A DNA stretch of 64,000 nucleotides from Leptidea sinapis (taxonomy: Eukaryota; Arthropoda; Insecta; Lepidoptera; Pieridae). The DNA is taken from positions 11,841,453 through 11,905,452 of the forward strand of contig NC_066290.1 in the NCBI RefSeq assembly GCF_905404315.1, written 5' to 3'. The position numbers were made by a program, and so were the translations under genes. This document shows positions 53,541 to 63,301 of this stretch, piece after piece. Numbering within the stretch: the stretch's first letter is position 1; each line of letters begins with the position of its first letter. The notes beneath the pieces were generated by a model. That model did not search any database and was not told the DNA's origin. It was given only the letters and a program-made list of their open reading frames with translations.

Positions 53541-53999
53541 AGGCATTATGTGAGCATTTCATAAAATAAAATATATAATAGGAACTCTTGCATCCATACA
53601 ATAAGGTGTAATTCAGGTCACATAGTGCTATTAACATACATTTTTATTCACATAGAATTTACCTCTCTTTCTATCGCGTGATTCTTACCTCTTCTGACCA
53701 CGTTACTTACGTCTTCTTTACCTAAAATGGTAGGTATCTAGCAAGATAAGGTCACATTATAAAACTAACTTTTTATATAAAATAAATAGGCATGTAATCG
53801 TAATTTTATATCAATATTCTTTCGTTGTCAAACCAGCACTAGCTGAACATAGTAATGTATGTGTTTGAAGACCACGACATATTCAACCATGTTCATTTTT
53901 CCTTCAAAACGTAGGAACTATAAGAACAGAACCGCAACGCGAGCTAGATTTGCACACGAGCTCATAACTTAACAAACAAACAACAATAACAAATAACTG
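53541..53999. other. No gene seen
   Basis: AT-rich spacer between the LINE and the errantivirus LTR. Confidence 0.35.
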
Positions 54000-54002
54000 C
54001 AT

Positions 54003-54298
54003 TTCGGTCGGCTAATTACGTTGGTTGCAGCCAGGAGATGCAAAAAAATGCAAATTTACTTCAACTTATTTATTACAAGAAAGTTAAAACTAATTACAAT
54101 TAATTATCCTAATGTCCACTGATCGATGCTAGATCAAGTAATGAATACAATTATATTTCCCACGATCGGGTAAACGCCGTCATGATGTCACCTACGTCAC
54201 GTTTCTGCTGCGCTTGCGCCTCGTGCCTCGAGTGCCGTGTGCAACGTTTATGGGACTATGCTTATGCGGCGGTTCGCTAGGGTAAGCTATGCGTAACA
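54003..54298 (-). mobile_element. 3' LTR of the errantivirus (far end uncertain)
   Basis: On the minus strand an LTR begins TGTTACGCATAGC at 54298, directly after a G-rich polypurine tract. It holds an AATAAA signal (tgtaataaataag) near 54070. The other end is placed tentatively near 54003 because the 5' LTR is outside the window. About 300 bp would be normal for lepidopteran errantiviruses. Confidence 0.6.
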
Positions 54299-54308
54299 CC
54301 TCCCCCCG
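54299..54308 (-). promoter_or_regulatory. Errantivirus polypurine tract
   Basis: ACGGGGGGAGG on the minus strand abuts the LTR start TGTTAC. It primes plus-strand DNA synthesis in retroelements. Its position, about 70 bp after the env stop, fits. Confidence 0.7.
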
Positions 54309-54379
54309 TAGAACAGCGACTATTGCAGGACTTCTCCGAGATGGTCGCTGGTAGGCATCCATGGTCAACTTTTATTTGG

Positions 54380-54622
54380 TTAGGGTTGGATTTTCCTGGG
54401 TGCCGGAACAGCATATGTTGCATCAGGGGTGCCGCTGCAGGTCTTCGTGATTCCGTTGGTTTCGTTTCTTCTATGTAATTGGAGATATAATAAAGTTCCA
54501 ATAAGTGCACATGTACCCAATAGTATAAGGTACATGGGTATTGTCGTGTGATAGATTGCTGGATCGGTGAAGCTTTCTTGATGTATCAATGATTGAGTTG
54601 CTATATCATTTTTAAAAGTATG
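54380..54622 (-). pseudogene. env: Errantivirus env, C-terminal piece
   Basis: The minus strand encodes the membrane-proximal segment and a transmembrane helix (YLILLGTCALIGTLLYL) with a basic cytoplasmic tail (LHRRNE). The stop is at 54380. The piece is open up to position 54622, where the LTR of the inserted Ty3/gypsy element starts. The remaining env lies beyond that element at 61760. Described as a broken gene only. Confidence 0.75.
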
Positions 54623-55646
54623 TGTAACGGAACGTTACTACAGCATAAGGTAGTGGTGTTTTAATTAATAATAGGTGTGAGCGAGACGGTTTATGAGTGA
54701 GCAGGCACGCATATGACGCCGTGTAAGGGTCTGGGCTGCGCAAGCGGCACGGACAGAGGCTAACAGCTGTTTCCGCGGCCGGTCGACATAAATTGATTTA
54801 AGAAGATTTCAACGCGTGCTCAATATACATAATTACTAAAATTAACAGTTACGTAATAAATATATAGTGTGTATTGGATAAATCCCGCTCTAGGGTGAGT
54901 ATTGAATAGCACATAAGTCTTATTTTATTGTAACTTAGCTGTAGAACATTCGCCATTGTTAATTGTTTGAGAAATAAAATAGAAATCGCTTAAATTACAG
55001 TTATCTATGCAAACTTTTTACTGACCACAAGGTTTTTGTTAAATAATTAGATTAGTAATGTTTTAATTTATTATCATAATAAAGTGCTTGCTTTCGTTAT
55101 TAGTTCATTAATAATAATATGTAAACTTCGTTCTGCTTTGCCATGTCGACAATCTCGCCACTATGCACCAAGTAGGTACCTACGCAATCCTCGAGATGTC
55201 GATTTGTGCGATTGCTATGTTATGCTTGCGGGTTCCGTGTTCTGGAAAGAAGGAACGAAATAAAAAAAAAAAAGGAATGGACCGCCAATCGCTAGTTTAT
55301 AATTCCAGGTCCTAAGTTACCGCTGACGTTGAACCTGCCTTGGTGCTTGCGGTTCTGAGGACGTCGCTCCGCATCGAACGATTCCTGTCTTCCTGGCGCT
55401 GGAAGATCACCGCATCCAGATCGCCGAGCGTGACTGAACGGGATCTCGCAGGAGAGTACCAACTATAGCAGAATCCGATAGAACCTACCACGACTTTCTT
55501 TTTTTTTAATCGTGTTACCCTACCATAATATAAATTTTATATTATAAATTCTTATTAAAATTAATTAAAATTAGAAATTTAACTGAGGCACTATCGTTTT
55601 GTTTTTTTTTGTATTAAATTTTAAAATAACAAACGAAGGTGTCGCA
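54623..55646 (+). repeat. 5' LTR of the Ty3/gypsy element
   Basis: Begins TGTAACGGAACG and ends GGTGTCGCA, so it has TG...CA termini. 1024 bp, matching 60734-61759. Contains several AATAAA motifs. The promoter was not placed. Confidence 0.95.
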
Positions 55647-55647
55647 C

Positions 55648-55662
55648 TGGCGCCCAACGTGG
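55648..55662 (+). promoter_or_regulatory. Primer binding site, tRNA-Lys1,2 type
   Basis: TGGCGCCCAACGTGG begins one base after the 5' LTR. Fifteen bases match the complement of the tRNA-Lys (CUU) 3' end used by several retroelements; the match stops there. Confidence 0.85.
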
Positions 55663-56008
55663 TTTCTATCTGGTTTTGTTTTGGGTATAGTGGTTGTGGA
55701 TTGTTTGTAAGTGTTTATGTGGACGTCCTTTTCTTTGTTTTTTTAAATTGTGTAATTGTGTAAATATAAATGATACATAAATTGCATCGCTTTGATTATA
55801 TTTTACTTGTGCAACTTAATTAAGTTTTGTTTTATTTGTGAATTTTTATATCAAGTTGAAATACTACATACATTATATATTATAGTTACATTTAAGTTAT
55901 ATTATTTTTATAAGAGGACGATTTTAGAACAGTGTTTTGTAACAGAACGAAGTATTTTCTCGATTTGTGTGCTATTTAAAATTCACCTAAAGTGCAATCA
56001 GTGTCAGT
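55663..56008 (+). other. Leader (5' UTR) of the Ty3/gypsy element
   Basis: AT-rich leader. A 95-codon ORF at 55792-56079 overlaps the gag start in another frame and is probably not used. Confidence 0.5.
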
Positions 56009-57352
56009 ATGTCTTTTCCAATAAAATTTTTTTCACTTCAAAAAACAGAGTTAGAATACGAAGTTGCGATAAGAGGTGAAAGCCCAGGTACTACTGTGGC
56101 TGAACTTAGAAAACAAATCAATAAATTAAGTCAGTTGTTTCCTTCTCACGACATATTATGCTCTCACCTTGAACCGTCTGAGGATATAGCGGCTGTTGTA
56201 AAGTTATTAAACAAAATCAAATCGAGTCTGGACTCTGGTCTTACAGACAAAAGTTCGTTATTACGTTTAGAAAATTTATTAAATCACATTTACCATAGGA
56301 TCAACAGAATTGAACCTGATGACATAAAAGAGGAACATCTTACAAGTACCAAACTCTTCAGGATATGTTATGAACAATATTTAAAACTTTCAAATAAAAT
56401 AGTCGATCCTCTTTTAGTTGATTTAGCCACCTCAACGATTGCGACTTCGTCTAAAAGTCAACAACCTATTAATATTGCTGTCACTTGTGACAAAAGTGTA
56501 ACTTCCGAACTAGGCAGGTTGAAGTTCGATGGCAAGTCTTGCGTTAGATCTTTTATTGAACGTGCTAATGAATTTAGCGAAGCACGTAACATCCCCGACT
56601 CAAAATTCTTATCACTTGCAACAGAAATATTTACGGGTGACGCATTACATTGGTTTAGAAGTATTAAAGACCAAGTTTCGTCTTGGGATGATCTAGTTGT
56701 TTTGTTGAAACAAGATTTTGATAAAAGTGATTATGATTACCGTTTAGTTTCTGAGATTCGCTCTAGGACCCAAGGGGAAACGGAAAATATCACAATTTTT
56801 TTGTCTATCTTATCAGGTATGTTTGCACGGCTTTCTAACCCAATGCCGGAAGAGGACAAGCTTGAAATTGTGTTGCATAATATTCGTCCATGTTATGCTA
56901 GCACTTTAGCTTCCTCGCCTGAGTTACGGAATATAGATCAGGTTAAAACTATCTGTAAAAATTACGAAAATATTCAATCGCGATTTGCGCACTTCAGAGA
57001 ACCAATTGCAGCTTTTGGTACTCTGGCACCAGAATTTGCTTATAAAGGCACTGAAATATCTGATAAATTTAAGTTAAGCAGTAATGACGTTAAAAGTAAT
57101 GTAAAACAATCGAATACTAGCTTGAGAAACAACTCTAATGTCAATATAAATGAAAAATACGTACACAGCATCCAAAAAAACGATTCTGGTACAAGTCACA
57201 AATTACCTTATTGCCCAAGGTGCCGTAATAATACACATTCCTTGAAGGATTGCACTACTGCGGATATTATGTGTTTTAAATGCGGTCACAAAGGAGTTAG
57301 GAAACCTGACTGCCCCACCTGTAATACCAGTTCTCAGGTTTCAAAAAACTAA
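56009..57352 (+). CDS. gag: Gag polyprotein of the Ty3/gypsy element
   Basis: 447 residues, intact. It assembles the particle and packages the RNA. A capsid-like segment spans about residues 165-345 (LGRLKFDGKSCVRSFIERAN, ATEIFTGDALHWFRS, RSRTQGETENITIFLSIL), similar to the retrotransposon gag domain with its FxG and ALxWxR-type motifs. The C-terminus has a complete zinc knuckle, CPRCRNNTHSLKDC (C-x2-C-x4-H-x4-C). A second one, CFKCGHKGVRKPDC, has Val where the zinc-binding His is expected, although a nearby His (CGHKG) might substitute. The gag stop TAA at 57350-57352 directly follows a slippery heptamer, so most ribosomes should end here and a fraction continue into pol. The start is the first ATG of the long frame. 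Confidence 0.9.
   Translation: MSFPIKFFSLQKTELEYEVAIRGESPGTTVAELRKQINKLSQLFPSHDILCSHLEPSEDIAAVVKLLNKIKSSLDSGLTDKSSLLRLENLLNHIYHRINRIEPDDIKEEHLTSTKLFRICYEQYLKLSNKIVDPLLVDLATSTIATSSKSQQPINIAVTCDKSVTSELGRLKFDGKSCVRSFIERANEFSEARNIPDSKFLSLATEIFTGDALHWFRSIKDQVSSWDDLVVLLKQDFDKSDYDYRLVSEIRSRTQGETENITIFLSILSGMFARLSNPMPEEDKLEIVLHNIRPCYASTLASSPELRNIDQVKTICKNYENIQSRFAHFREPIAAFGTLAPEFAYKGTEISDKFKLSSNDVKSNVKQSNTSLRNNSNVNINEKYVHSIQKNDSGTSHKLPYCPRCRNNTHSLKDCTTADIMCFKCGHKGVRKPDCPTCNTSSQVSKN
57343..57349 (+). promoter_or_regulatory. Minus-one ribosomal frameshift site A_AAA_AAC
   Basis: In the gag frame the codons are TCA AAA AAC TAA, so A AAA AAC fits X_XXY_YYZ. The pol frame is -1 relative to gag and is open from before this point through 58992, with no earlier stop. 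No strong downstream stem-loop or pseudoknot was picked out by eye. Confidence 0.8.
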
Positions 57353-58995
57353 AATCGCAGAATTGTGGCAAACCTAAACGAATAAATAACAACCGTACAA
57401 GCAAAGAGGAATGGAATAACTGGTTAGAAATGGTTCGTTTATTTTTTCTTGGGAACAAGGTTGCTTCAATTCTGCACGTTAAACCTAAAAATGATACTAG
57501 ACCCTACGTTAATATAAAAGTCAATGATATTACAGCTTCAGGCCTTCTAGATTCAGGTTCAGCAGTAACCATACTAGGTAATTATGCTCACACCGCATTG
57601 GTCGATCGTGGTTTGAAGTTATATACAGCAGATAAGTTATCAATTGTGACGGCTGGTGGACAGAATTTCAAAACTGTTGGTTATCTAGATTTACCAGTGC
57701 AGTTTGAAGATCAATTTCACATTATTAAGGCCCATATAGTTCCCGAAGTTCAATCACCACTTATTTTAGGAGTTGATTTCTGGCGCGCTTTTAAACTATG
57801 TCCTAAATATTTGGGATCGTTTGGTTTATCAAGTGTTCCTCTAGCAAACATAAATACTGATACTTCTACTGTATTCATACATTCATACGAGAATTTAGAT
57901 GAGTCTCAGAGGGCTCGTGCCAGTAATATTATTGATCAGTTTAAGGAAATTTCTTTTGAATACAAAGGCTTAGGACGCACGAATTTAATTACTCATCGCA
58001 TAGATACAGGAAGTTCTCCTCCGGTTAGACAGCGTTACTATAGACTTTCTCCAGAAAAACAAAAAATTTTAGTCGAGCAGGTGGATGAAATGTTAAAACT
58101 TGATGTAGTTGAGCCTTGCGAAAGTGCGTGGCAATCTCCAGTATTACTAGTAACAAAGAAAAACGGTCAGCCTAGATTTTGCCTAGATAGCAGAAAACTC
58201 AACTCCATCACAAAACGTGATGCATATAATTTGCCATATATAAGCGAAATATTGGATAACTTACGTGACGCGCGTTACCTTAGTAGTATTGATTTATCTA
58301 AGGCCTTTTGGCAATTGCCGATTGCCCCCCAGGATAGAGATAAAACAGCATTCTACGTCCCAGGTCGCGGAACGTTCAGGTTCAAAACTACTCCGTTTGG
58401 GTTGACTAACGCACCATCTACGCAACAGCGTTTGGTTGATTTATTGTTTGGGAATATGGAAAACAAGGTATTCGCATATTTGGACGATATAGTTTTAGTT
58501 ACTAGCTCGTTTGATGATCATGTGACACTTCTCTTGCAAGTACTTGATAAGTTACGAATGGCAAACTTAACTGTGAATCTAGAAAAATGTGAATTTTTTC
58601 GTAGTCAGCTTAAATATTTAGGCTACGTGGTTGATGCGAAAGGTTTACGAACTGATCCAGATAAAATCTCATCAATTTTAAACTATCCAACTCCTACGTG
58701 TCGTAAGGACCTTAAACGTTTCCTCGGCACGGCAACTTGGTATAGAAGATTTGTTCCAAAGTTTAGCACAATCGCTGGGCCGCTCAATAAGCTGACTTCT
58801 AGTAAAAAGTCAGCTCCCCCCTTTAAATGGACTGATGAAGCTGACGTCGCGTTTAGGATGCTAAAAGAATGTTTAGTATCTGCACCAGTTCTATCTTGCC
58901 CTAAGTATGACCTTCCTTTTGAAATCCACACTGACGCTAGCAACTATGGCGTAGGTGCTATGTTGACTCAAACTATTGAGGGTAAAGACCAATAG
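57350..58995 (+). pseudogene. pol: Pol, 5' part: protease, RT, start of RNase H
   Basis: Read from the frameshift; the first internal ATG is at 57430 (residue 1 of the 521-residue stretch). Aspartic protease: GLLDSGSAVTIL with DSG at residues 41-43 and LILGVDF later. RT: SAWQSPVLLVTKKNGQPRF, LSSIDLSKAFWQLPI (first catalytic Asp), TTPFGLTNAPSTQQRL and AYLDDIVLV (YLDD at 350-353). RNase H begins FEIHTDASNYGVGAMLTQ. A TAG at 58993-58995 ends the frame. The rest of RNase H continues in another frame at 58996. The two are brought back in phase by 1 or 4 missing bases, so one small deletion is the likely cause. All catalytic residues seen are intact. Confidence 0.88.
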
Positions 58996-60557
58996 CTTAC
59001 ATGAGCAGATCTCTATCCGGGGCAGAAAAGAATTATAGTATCACAGAGCGTGAGACATTGGCTGTTATCGTCGCACTAGAGCACTGGAGATGCTACATAG
59101 AAAACGGAAAAACGTTTACGGTGTACACAGATCATTCAGCATTAAAGTGGTTCCTAAATTTAAATAATCCAACAGGGCGCTTAGCGCGGTGGGGTGTACG
59201 GCTATCATCATTTAATTTTGTCGTAAAACACCGCCGGGGAGTTGATAATATTATACCAGATGCTTTATCGCGTGCTGTACCGGTGTCTACCATAGATACT
59301 TTGTTAGCAAACACGAACACTAGTGACGATTGGTATTTAAATATTTACGACGGCTGTAAAAAGGCGCCCAGTTCATATCCTAATTATATAATAAAGAATG
59401 ATAAACTATACCGAATTATGCGAAAACCTTGTACGCTTACTAGAGAATTTGATTGGAAAGAAGTAGTTCCGAAAGAAACTCGAATGGTAGTTATGAAAGA
59501 GAATCATTCTGAACCAACAGCAGGTCACATGGGCATTTTTAAGACTTATAAGCGTATTGCACTCAGGTATTACTGGCCTAATATGCATAGCGATGTAACG
59601 AAGTTTGTTAGTTCTTGCTCTACGTGTCTCTCATACAAGCCACAAAATCATGCTACGCTAGGTGAAATGGGAAGGCCTAAACAATGCTCTAGGCCCTTTC
59701 AAATGATTTCCATTGATCTCATGGGACCACTTCCGGTGACTCGAAAACAAAATAGCTACATTCTGGTGGTTACTTGCTGCTTTTCAAAATTTTGCCAAAT
59801 TTTTCCCATTAAGAAAGCTACTTCAAGCATTATTACGAAGATCCTCGAAGAACAAGTCTTTTTAATACATGGCGTACCTCAGACCATTTTTTTAGATAAT
59901 GGTAGTCAATTTATAAGTGGTCCGACTAAATACTTCTTTGATAGGTACAAAGTTCCAAACGTTTTCTTTACGCCCAAGTATACACCCCAAATAAACACGG
60001 TTGAGCGCTATAATAAAACTATCATAACATGTCTTTCCACATTCGTCGAGAACGATCACAGAACTTGGGATATCTTCATTCCAAAAGTACAATTTGCGGT
60101 CAACAACTCTGTGAATGAGGCTACTGGATATACTCCTTCATTTCTAGTGTACGGTAGGGAATTAGTCCTTTGCGGGTCCCACTACACGGATACGGATTTA
60201 GGTGACGAAATTTTGTTTCTTCCGCGCGAAGCCTATGCAGAAAACCTTGGGGCTCTAAGGTTAATATTTGATGATGTTCAAAAATCTTTATATCAAGCTC
60301 ATGTTAAAAATACTAACCATTACAATTTACGGCGAAAAGCTTTCGAGTTTAATGTTGGAGACATCGTATTTAAGCGTGCTTACGTATTGAGCGATAAAGA
60401 CAAGTACTTCAGCAAAAAATTGGCTCCAAAGTTTATTAAGTTTCGGGTAACGCAAAAGCTTTCACCTCTCGTATATGTTTTGGAAAATATGTCGGGAAAG
60501 AATCTAGGCACTTGGCACATTAAAGACTTAAAAATTGTAGGTCATAATAAATTGTAA
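58996..60557 (+). pseudogene. pol: Pol, 3' part: RNase H remainder and integrase
   Basis: RNase H continues AYMSRSLSGAEKNYSITE, ETLAVIVALEHWRCY, VYTDHSALKWFL. The linker ends PDALSRAV. Counting from the ATG at 59001, integrase has its zinc ligands H169, H176, C206, C209 (ENHSEPTAGHMG ... CSTC). The catalytic triad is D239 (SIDLMGP), D299 (FLDNGSQF) and E335 (INTVERYN), with the D-35-E spacing. A basic C-terminal GPY/F-like module follows (KLAPKFIKFRVTQKLSPLVY). No chromodomain is visible. The ORF reaches 60557 intact. Cut off from RT by the break at 58993, it is not translated as part of Gag-Pol in this copy. Confidence 0.88.
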
Positions 60558-60733
60558 TTAGTAATTTATTTATAGTAATTTCTAAGTATTTTATTTTTAT
60601 TTTACTCTGTATTTTTTTTTCCTTGTTTTTTAAATAGTTTAGCCTTATTGTGTAAGTATGTAGGGCGGGTACTATATTATTTGCGGATTTTACCTTTAGT
60701 CAGGTTAAATCCTTGCGTGGGCCGAGCGGGTAA
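60558..60733 (+). other. 3' UTR and presumed polypurine tract of the Ty3/gypsy element
   Basis: AT-rich, then GC-rich just before the LTR: gtgggccgagcgggtaa. No clean polypurine tract is visible; GAGCGGG is the best candidate. The stretch tagggcgggtac (60661-60672) is similar. Confidence 0.5.
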
Positions 60734-61759
60734 TGTAACGGAACGTAACTACAGCATAAGGTAGTGGTGTTTTAATTAATAATAGGTGTGAGCGAGACGG
60801 TTTATGAGTGAGCAGGCACGCATATGACGCCGTGTAAGGGTCTGGGCTGCGCAAGCGGCACGGACAGAGGCTAACAGCTGTTTCCGCGGCCGGTCGACAT
60901 AAATTGATTTAAGAAGATTTCAACGCGTGCTCAATATACATAATTACTAAAATTAACAGTTACGTAATAAATATATAGTGTGTATTGGATAAATCCCGCT
61001 CTAGGGTGAGTATTGAATAGCACATAAGTCTTATTTTATTGTAACTTAGCTGTAGAACATTCGCCATTGTTAATTGTTTGAGAAATAAAATAGAAATCGC
61101 TTAAATTACAGTTATCTATGCAAACTTTTTACTGACCACAAGGTTTTTGTTAAATAATTAGATTAGTAATGTTTTAATTTATTATCATAATAAAGTGCTT
61201 GCTTTCGTTATTAGTTCATTAATAATAATATGTAAACTTCGTTCTGCTTTGCCATGTCGACAATCTCGCCACTATGCACCAAGTAGGTACCTACGCAATC
61301 CTCGAGATGTCGATTTGTGCGATTGCTATGTTATGCTTGCGGGTTCCGTGTTCTGGAAAGAAGGAACGAAATAAAAAAAAAAAAGGAATGGACCGCCAAT
61401 CGCTAGTTTATAATTCCAGGTCCTAAGTTACCGCTGACGTTGAACCTGCCTTGGTGCTTGCGGTTCTGAGGACGTCGCTCCGCATCGAACGATTCCTGTC
61501 TTCCTGGCGCTGGAAGATCACCGCATCCAGATCGCCGAGCGTGACTGAACGGGATCTCGCAGGAGAGTACCAACTATAGCAGAATCCGATAGAACCTACC
61601 ACGACTTTCTTTTTTTTTTAATCGTGTTACCCTACCATAATATAAATTTTATATTATAAATTCTTATTAAAATTAATTAAAATTAGAAATTTAACTGAGG
61701 CACTATCGTTTTGTTTTTTTTTTGTATTAAATTTTAAAATAACAAACGAAGGTGTCGCA
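60734..61759 (+). repeat. 3' LTR of the Ty3/gypsy element
   Basis: Same as the 5' LTR except for gaacgtaact against gaacgttact near the start and one extra T in two T tracts near the end. Confidence 0.95.
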
Positions 61760-62640
61760 AGCTTGTGTAGACTTGGTGAATTTAGAATAAATTTTGGTAA
61801 AGATTTGGGCTCTGGTTCGATGTACTGGGGCATTTCAATTATTCTTACGACCTGTCCTTTGATATGATCGTTTGAATTGGAGATCGTGAAGGTAGGTGCT
61901 TTCAAGTTGCAATTCAGTGGGATAATTGCTAAGTAGCTGCCATGTAAAGTTCGATACTGTTCTTGTCCGCAGGATATCTTTACTTTTGTTGAAATAGGGA
62001 AGCTCATGGTGTAATGTTTGTCGTCAAGTTCTTCCAGTGCTTCGTTGTTCAGAGTAACTGACGTTAATTCACAGGATGGCGGGAGTTCTTGATTAGTAAT
62101 AAGCTGCTGGACACAATCAGGCTTCTCCTGTATCTGTAGGTTTGATTTCGATTCGCAGAGAAATTGTGAGTTTAACTTTGGACATTCTGTCTCTATGTAC
62201 CGAGAACTCTTTGCTAGAGATTGCTACGAATGGTAAAGGTGGATCAAGGTCTTATGGTTTCTGTTAGGAACAAGGGAAAGCTTATGGAAGTCGTATAGTG
62301 AAGGATCCACAATCGGTACTTTAATAACTATTACTATTTGTTTATCTAGATAAAAATAACCTAATTTAATAACTTCATAAAAATTTCTAATTTCAAAGTC
62401 AAGGACTTCCTTATTAGAATATAAAATCCTAAGCTTACTTAACATATCCTTAACATCACTAACACTAAATATAGAGTATGGAGTGCTCGATGCACGAATA
62501 AATGTTAACGTATTTTCTAAGTTCTGTAACTCTTTGCACAGATCTTCTACATTATCTCCTAAGATCAGTAAGTGTTGTGCCATATGTGCGTACTTTATTA
62601 AGTCAGTCCTTTCTGGCGTCGTAATATACTAATAATATAA
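61760..62640 (-). pseudogene. env: Errantivirus env, central piece (stop and frameshift)
   Basis: Minus strand. One frame runs from about 62630 to 61760, broken only by a TAG at 62224-62226. It encodes the ectodomain with many cysteines (SCGQEQYRTLHGSYLAI, QFLCESKSN, LPPSCELTSV) and MAQHLLILGDNVEDLCKEL. It continues upstream in a different frame (62603-63301), so one indel lies near 62610-62640. The gypsy element interrupts it at 61760. Homologous to the Env of errantiviruses, itself related to baculovirus F proteins. Non-functional here. Confidence 0.8.
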
Positions 62641-63301
62641 TTTGTAATATTAAATTTAATGCTTTATTCATTTTATCTTGATTTGATACAATACTACTTA
62701 TTATTTGAGTGCTCTCGGAAACAAATTTCTTATTTAAGCTGACATGATTATTTAATTCTACTTCTAATTTCTGTTCATTACTGTGCAAGATCTTAATAGC
62801 GCGATCGTACTTTAACGCGTCTATGTAATCCAAATTACCAGAAATGCTTTTTAAGACGGAACCGAGACCGTCGATGAGACCTCTTTCATTTCGTGATGAT
62901 TGAAATATATTGAGTTTATTTGTAATTGATGCAATTTTACTATTGAGATGTTCTATGTGTGGGTCAAAAAGGAATACAGTTTTATTATTTAATAAGGGTC
63001 TTAATTCGGATATGTGGCTTTTCACTAATTCTATCTGTCTATGAATATTTTCTAAGTCTATATGGCTAAGGAAGGCGTGGTAATGTGAGACGATTCTTGC
63101 TACTCCTAGTTTGAAAGGAAGTAATCCTGGTCCATTTTCAAGTGAGTCAATCGTTACTTCTTGTCCTAGGGTCGTGCGGAGTACTGTCAGCCATAGAAAT
63201 ATCCTGCAACAAGGTGAGGTTTTTAGGGATTCGCTTAAGGCGAGATTTGGCAACTGGACCGCGTTTTTTCTTTGTGTAAATGTGGATTGGAAGATCTGCA
63301 A
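62603..63301 (-). pseudogene. env: Errantivirus env, N-terminal piece
   Basis: Minus strand, 232 residues. A hydrophobic stretch RIFLWLTVLRTTLG (residues about 33-46) looks like a signal peptide. A furin-type site RNER (137-140) precedes GLIDGLGSVLKSISGNLD, the conserved fusion-peptide region of errantivirus and baculovirus F-type envelopes, followed by a heptad-like helix (KILHSNEQKLEVELNNHV). The frame ends prematurely at 62603. Its first 50 codons overlap the end of pol in another frame, as usual for env expressed from a spliced RNA. The true N-terminus may start at a splice acceptor. Confidence 0.82.

Larger units (their letters stand above)
54623..61759 (+). mobile_element. Complete Ty3/gypsy LTR retrotransposon
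   Basis: About 7.1 kb: 5' LTR 54623-55646, leader, gag, pol, 3' LTR 60734-61759, no env. Domain order PR-RT-RNaseH-IN is the Ty3/gypsy order. Long LTRs plus a tRNA-Lys primer site recall the Osvaldo/Ulysses group, but that placement is tentative. The LTRs differ by one substitution and two homopolymer-length changes as far as I can see, so the insertion is recent. It sits in the env of a minus-strand errantivirus, and no target-site duplication is visible. Confidence 0.92.

Noticed and set aside
55792..56079. 95-codon ORF in the LTR-element leader
   Set aside because: Low-complexity, overlaps the gag start in another frame, no motif.
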